Shown here: positions 5,552 to 8,193 of the stretch, in pieces
Layout of the letters: each line of letters begins with the position of its first letter
Numbering within the stretch: the stretch's first letter is position 1
Notes under the pieces: generated by a model
The model's database searches: none
The model's input: only the letters and a program-made list of their open reading frames with translations
What the model was told of the DNA's origin: nothing
Made by a program: the position numbers and the translations under genes
Assembly: GCA_046757645.1 (NCBI GenBank)
Contig: JBHHYS010000105.1
Span: forward strand, 1 to 8,193
DNA length: 8,193 bases
Source of the DNA: JBHHYS01 sp046757645
GTDB taxonomy: Bacteria; Acidobacteriota; Terriglobia; Acidiferrales; 2-02-FULL-67-57
Direction of reading: 5' to 3'

Positions 5552-6403
5552 ATGGGTCACAAAACATCGGGCCCCATCGTGGAGTTCCTGGCCGTCCTCC
5601 GGCCGGTCGAACGCGTGTGGGCCGCACTTACCGCGCCGCGCGACCTTGGCCAATTACTGCTCGGCCGCGTGGAGATGCGCGCCGAGCCGGGTGCACCGCT
5701 CACCTGGCAGTGGGGGGTGTGGGAAAAGCTCGCGCCGCGTGGCCGCCCGGGACGCTTCACCTGGAAAGGGACCGTACTCGACGTTGTGCCAAATTCGACC
5801 TTGGTCCTCGGTCCCCAGCCGGTGGTGACCATCACGGTAAAAGGGCAAGGCCAAGCGGCCCTGGTGACGGTGGTGCAAGGCGCGGCACCGCCCGGCGAGA
5901 AACTGGCCGACTACGAATACGCCTGGGCCGATTTTCTGCTGCGGCTGAAGACCTACCTGGAGACAGAGGACCTGGAGCGGGAGGTGTTAGTACGGGCGTT
6001 GGTGCGCGCCACCCCGCAGCAGGTTTATCGCGCTTGGCTCAGCCCGAAGGCCCTGGCGAAACTTCTGCCGGGCAAAGCCAAAGTGGAAGCGAAACTGGGC
6101 GAGCGCTTTTCCTGGCAGCACAAGCGGGGCCAGCACGTGCACACCGGCGTCTTCCTGGAGTTGCAGAAGAACAAGCGAATTGCTTTCAGCTGGGAAGGCC
6201 GGGAAGGATCAGGAGAACCCGCCTCGGAGGTGGCGCTCGAGGCCCAGCCCGCCCCCTACGGCACCCTGGTCTCCGTCCACCACACCGGCTTGCCCCGACT
6301 CAGTCGGGGGCAACTCTTCGGCCAGCGGATGTTCTGGACGCGCCTGCTCGAGCGCCTGCGCGGCTACTTCTACTTCCACGGCAAAATCAAATCCACCGAC
6401 TAG
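5552..6403 (+). CDS. Tandem SRPBCC (AHSA1/START-like) domain protein
   Basis: A 283-residue protein made of two SRPBCC helix-grip domains of about 130 residues each. Domain 1 (about 8-137) opens with a first helix VWAALTAPRDLGQLL, has the strand FTWKGTVLDVVPNSTLVLG and ends with a long helix YEYAWADFLLRLKTYLE. Domain 2 (about 143-275) repeats the plan: VYRAWLSPKALAKLL, GERFSWQHKRG, GVFLELQKNKRIAFSWEG and a final helix WTRLLERLRGYF. This is the AHSA1-type fold, which binds hydrophobic ligands or acts as a co-chaperone-like module; ligand and role are unknown here. No signal peptide or TM segment, so cytoplasmic. GGAG at 5543-5546 is 5 bases from the ATG at 5552, which I prefer to the GTG at 5549. 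It diverges from the CDF gene and converges with the repeat protein downstream. Confidence 0.85.
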   Translation: MGHKTSGPIVEFLAVLRPVERVWAALTAPRDLGQLLLGRVEMRAEPGAPLTWQWGVWEKLAPRGRPGRFTWKGTVLDVVPNSTLVLGPQPVVTITVKGQGQAALVTVVQGAAPPGEKLADYEYAWADFLLRLKTYLETEDLEREVLVRALVRATPQQVYRAWLSPKALAKLLPGKAKVEAKLGERFSWQHKRGQHVHTGVFLELQKNKRIAFSWEGREGSGEPASEVALEAQPAPYGTLVSVHHTGLPRLSRGQLFGQRMFWTRLLERLRGYFYFHGKIKSTD

Positions 6404-6450
6404 TGCACTGTGTCCACCCATCCTACAATGAGCCCCGAGGTGAATACACA
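6404..6450. other. Short convergent gap and base-composition boundary
   Basis: These 47 bases separate two convergent stops. No terminator hairpin with a T-run is visible. The sequence changes here from GC-rich to clearly more AT-rich DNA that continues to the right edge, suggesting a junction with DNA of different history. Confidence 0.4.
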
Positions 6451-7293
6451 TCACCTAAAGGCTGTTACAATCACGAAGTAGCCATCTCTATAACGTCCAT
6501 TGAACCGGTGCGCGTTCACCCTGACGCGAACCTTTCCGGTCCGGCTAGATTTCACCTCGGCGATGGCGACATTCTGAGGATCATTGTCCTTCACGATCAA
6601 CTTCCCTTTTTCATTATAGACACGGATATCTAAGTCTCCAATGCGGCTATCGCCGACGCCCACAATCCAATAAATACCGGTACCAAGGCTATAGATGTAC
6701 GTCTCGGCCCCCCCTTTAGCCAGAATGCCCATTTGAACCTTTATCGTTTGGAAGTTATTCTCTGCCAACATCCGAAGAGTTCGCAGCAGACGTTGCAGCA
6801 TATTTACCGTTGAAACAACCCGTCCGGTTTGACGTTTACGGCTGGTTACGATTACGAAGAAGCCATCTGTATAACCTGGATTGAACTCATACGCGTCCAC
6901 TTTAGTAATGAATCGTTCAGTGCGCCTGGGGGTCACCCTGGCGACGGCGATATTCTGGGCGTCATTGTCCCTAGCCACACGATAATTACTTTCATCATAC
7001 AGAGAGATATCTAAATCGCGAATGCGGTCATCGCCTAGGCCGACAATCATGTATGCATGGCCGGCATGAAGCTCTTGCCTATATTTATAGCTGCGCCGTG
7101 TCACAACTGCTAGGTGAATGTCTTCAACCTGATAATTCAACTTTTCAAGCCGTCCAATAAGAGTGACTAAACGACGGAGTATTTCTTTAACTGAAACGAT
7201 GCGTGTTGGAGATGCTTGTGCGGGAGAAGCACTGAGTCCCAAAACGAAGATGATAGATAGGAGGAAGATGAATTTTGGCAATCGGGTTGTCAT
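6451..7293 (-). CDS. Secreted two-repeat protein, PPC-like beta domains
   Basis: A 280-residue exported protein with a signal peptide (residues 1-27, hydrophobic core FIFLLSIIFVLGL, cut near AQA-S). The mature part is two copies of one unit that align without a gap at a 127-residue offset (about 31-157 and 158-280). Each unit starts with a helical segment (VSVKEILRRLVTLIGRLEKL; VVSTVNMLQRLLRTLRML). A beta segment follows with GxxYxIVGxGDxRIxDLDI, a Tyr-Asp/Asn-Glu turn, a DNDxQN motif, and an end reading FNxxYxDGxFVIVT. The DLDI/DNDxQN pattern is like the bacterial pre-peptidase C-terminal (PPC) domain, often an accessory domain of secreted enzymes. No catalytic domain is present, so a binding or structural role is inferred. 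GGAGG lies 9 bases before the ATG. It follows the upstream membrane-protein gene by 38 bases and is probably co-transcribed with it. Base composition is lower in GC than genes to the left. Confidence 0.78.
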   Translation of the reverse strand: MTTRLPKFIFLLSIIFVLGLSASPAQASPTRIVSVKEILRRLVTLIGRLEKLNYQVEDIHLAVVTRRSYKYRQELHAGHAYMIVGLGDDRIRDLDISLYDESNYRVARDNDAQNIAVARVTPRRTERFITKVDAYEFNPGYTDGFFVIVTSRKRQTGRVVSTVNMLQRLLRTLRMLAENNFQTIKVQMGILAKGGAETYIYSLGTGIYWIVGVGDSRIGDLDIRVYNEKGKLIVKDNDPQNVAIAEVKSSRTGKVRVRVNAHRFNGRYRDGYFVIVTAFR

Positions 7294-7331
7294 CCTAGTA
7301 ATCCTCCTCGGTGCATGAGATATGGTAATGG

Positions 7332-7988
7332 TTACGGCGGGGGTTCTACTACAGGCTTGGGTTCTAGAGGAGTAGGCGATGGAATGCCCGGAGCCGGAGT
7401 CGCCGTCACCGGCATCGTCGCAGCTCGCTCAAACATCCTTACTCTGTGCCCGGTGGACGGTCGGAAGGGACGGGATTGCCAACGTCTTTCCCCTCGTTGG
7501 GCTTGTATAATCACAATGTCATTTGCTTTTAACTTGGCCCAACATTGAAGTTCATGACGCTCGCGTCCTTCAGTGTCGAAAGTCACCTCTTCACGGCACG
7601 CCAATGGTATTAGCTCAGATGCCTCACCTCCCTCTGTTTCTTTAATGGTATGGGAGTATTCAACATTTTCGTCGTGACGGAAACCTTTAGAAGTCGGCTC
7701 AAGTGTGAACCGCCACCGGAGTTCCGTCAAACCTTGCTTAGCATCAGCTAATTGTCTTTCCAGTTTTGCGATCTCACCAGACATCTCTTTTACATCTCGA
7801 AGAAAGGGGTAGAACCCTAAAAGGGTTATACCGAGCCCCACCATGACAAATAGAGTAACAGCATCGATACCCAAATTGATGCCTAGTCTTTGGATTTCAA
7901 TCTTCTGGATTCTCTCAGGCAAGCGCTTAGAGAAGAAAATGCTCAACACAACTACTATACAGCCTGAGACAATCAAGATTATGCTCAT
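7332..7988 (-). CDS. Two-TM coiled-coil membrane protein of unknown function
   Basis: I do not recognise this 218-residue protein. It has a hydrophobic N-terminal segment (about 2-19, IILIVSGCIVVVLSIFF), a short basic amphipathic loop KRLPERIQKIEIQRL, and a second TM segment (about 42-61). A probable coiled coil follows at 63-92 (LRDVKEMSGEIAKLERQLADAKQG). Residues 93-190 are polar with several strands and two Cys (131, 149). The tail (192-218) is Pro/Thr-rich (PVTATPAPGIPSPTPLEPKP), like a wall-spanning or disordered linker. Both ends of the TM hairpin probably face the same side of the membrane. The ATG at 7986-7988 has no standard Shine-Dalgarno site; a run of nine G on the coding strand lies 7 bases upstream. 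It precedes the secreted repeat-protein gene in a likely two-gene operon. A surface or envelope function is possible but not shown. Confidence 0.62.
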   Translation of the reverse strand: MSIILIVSGCIVVVLSIFFSKRLPERIQKIEIQRLGINLGIDAVTLFVMVGLGITLLGFYPFLRDVKEMSGEIAKLERQLADAKQGLTELRWRFTLEPTSKGFRHDENVEYSHTIKETEGGEASELIPLACREEVTFDTEGRERHELQCWAKLKANDIVIIQAQRGERRWQSRPFRPSTGHRVRMFERAATMPVTATPAPGIPSPTPLEPKPVVEPPP

Positions 7989-8193
7989 GAGGGAACCCCC
8001 CCCCGCGTTTTTGGTTGTTTGTTACTTCCCCAGCGGACTCGGCAAAGCCGTTGCAGCAAGCACAACGATGTCCGCAAACAAAAGTCTCCCCCTGATTGGA
8101 ATTCGACCAACTAGGGTTCTTAACCTAAACTAGCCCTCCAATTTCCTCGTGGATCGGCCCGCTGCTGGAAGTTGAGCAGGCGCTAGAGAGCGT
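7989..8193. other. Right-end region without a supported gene
   Basis: No gene with a credible start and coding character is visible in these 205 bases. It should hold the promoter of the 7332-7988 gene on the - strand, but no convincing -35/-10 pair stands out. It contains a nine-C run at 7996-8004 and an inverted repeat GCGGAC (8033-8038)/GTCCGC (8070-8075) that encloses a small CGGC-AAA-GCCG hairpin (8040-8050). Confidence 0.4.

Noticed and set aside
5450..5653. N-terminal extension of the CDF protein to the ATG at 5653
   Set aside because: The extra 68 residues are not family-like, contain no TM segment, and overlap the promoter, ribosome site and first codons of the divergent SRPBCC gene.
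7988..8113. Open - strand frame ending in FADIVVLAATALPSPLGK before a TAA near 8024
   Set aside because: Only about 40 codons, no ATG or ribosome site, and a stop closes it upstream; it is treated as chance.
7843..8133. 96-codon + strand frame at the right end
   Set aside because: It overlaps the N-terminal half of the - strand two-TM gene and shows no ribosome site or recognisable domain.
8090..8140. tRNA-like pieces on the - strand (a TTGG/CCAA arm with a 7-base loop and an arm with loop TTAAGAA)
   Set aside because: The T-loop does not match TTCRA at the right register, the anticodon stem has mismatches, and no acceptor stem pairs up. It could be a degraded attachment site, but nothing supports that.

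Overview
The window is GC-rich bacterial DNA (by eye roughly two-thirds G+C up to about 6400, clearly lower after that). It has short intergenic gaps, Shine-Dalgarno sites on most genes and many exported or metal-related proteins. The first gene's C-terminal region and the exported amidohydrolase resemble proteins I associate with Acidobacteriota and similar soil or metagenome lineages. That placement is an inference from protein style, not a match I could run.

Left part (1-1430, + strand). The window opens inside a heavy-metal-associated (HMA/MerP-like) domain protein. An in-frame TGA at 9-11 sits exactly where the second Cys of the metal-binding CxxC motif should be, and two tandem hairpins follow it (17-35 and 36-54). 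This looks like a selenocysteine codon; a pseudogene or an assembly error is the alternative. A terminator-like hairpin ends this gene. A separate promoter (TTGACA-17-TAAGAT) then drives a Cys-rich ArsR/SmtB-family repressor whose ATG lies so close to the promoter that the mRNA should be leaderless. About 45 bases downstream, behind an AAAGGAGG ribosome site, is a 16-codon reading frame in which 7 residues are Cys. I read it as a possible metal-binding micropeptide under arsR control.

Middle (1430-5449, - strand). In transcription order there is a CDF zinc/cadmium-type efflux transporter carrying three tandem cytoplasmic C-terminal domains. It is followed by an exported basic protein with LPPGL repeats (RcnB/CigR-like) and an exported YtcJ-like amidohydrolase. 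A tandem-SRPBCC (AHSA1-type) protein diverges from the CDF gene at 5552-6403.

Right part (6404-8193). Base composition drops. Two - strand genes form a likely operon: a two-TM coiled-coil protein of unknown function (7332-7988) and a secreted protein built of two ungapped 127-residue repeats that resemble PPC-type beta domains (6451-7293). The last 205 bases hold no gene I can support.

Functional theme. The HMA protein, the ArsR sensor, the Cys micropeptide and the CDF exporter suggest a metal or metalloid handling neighbourhood. The genes are not one operon, so the link is by proximity only.
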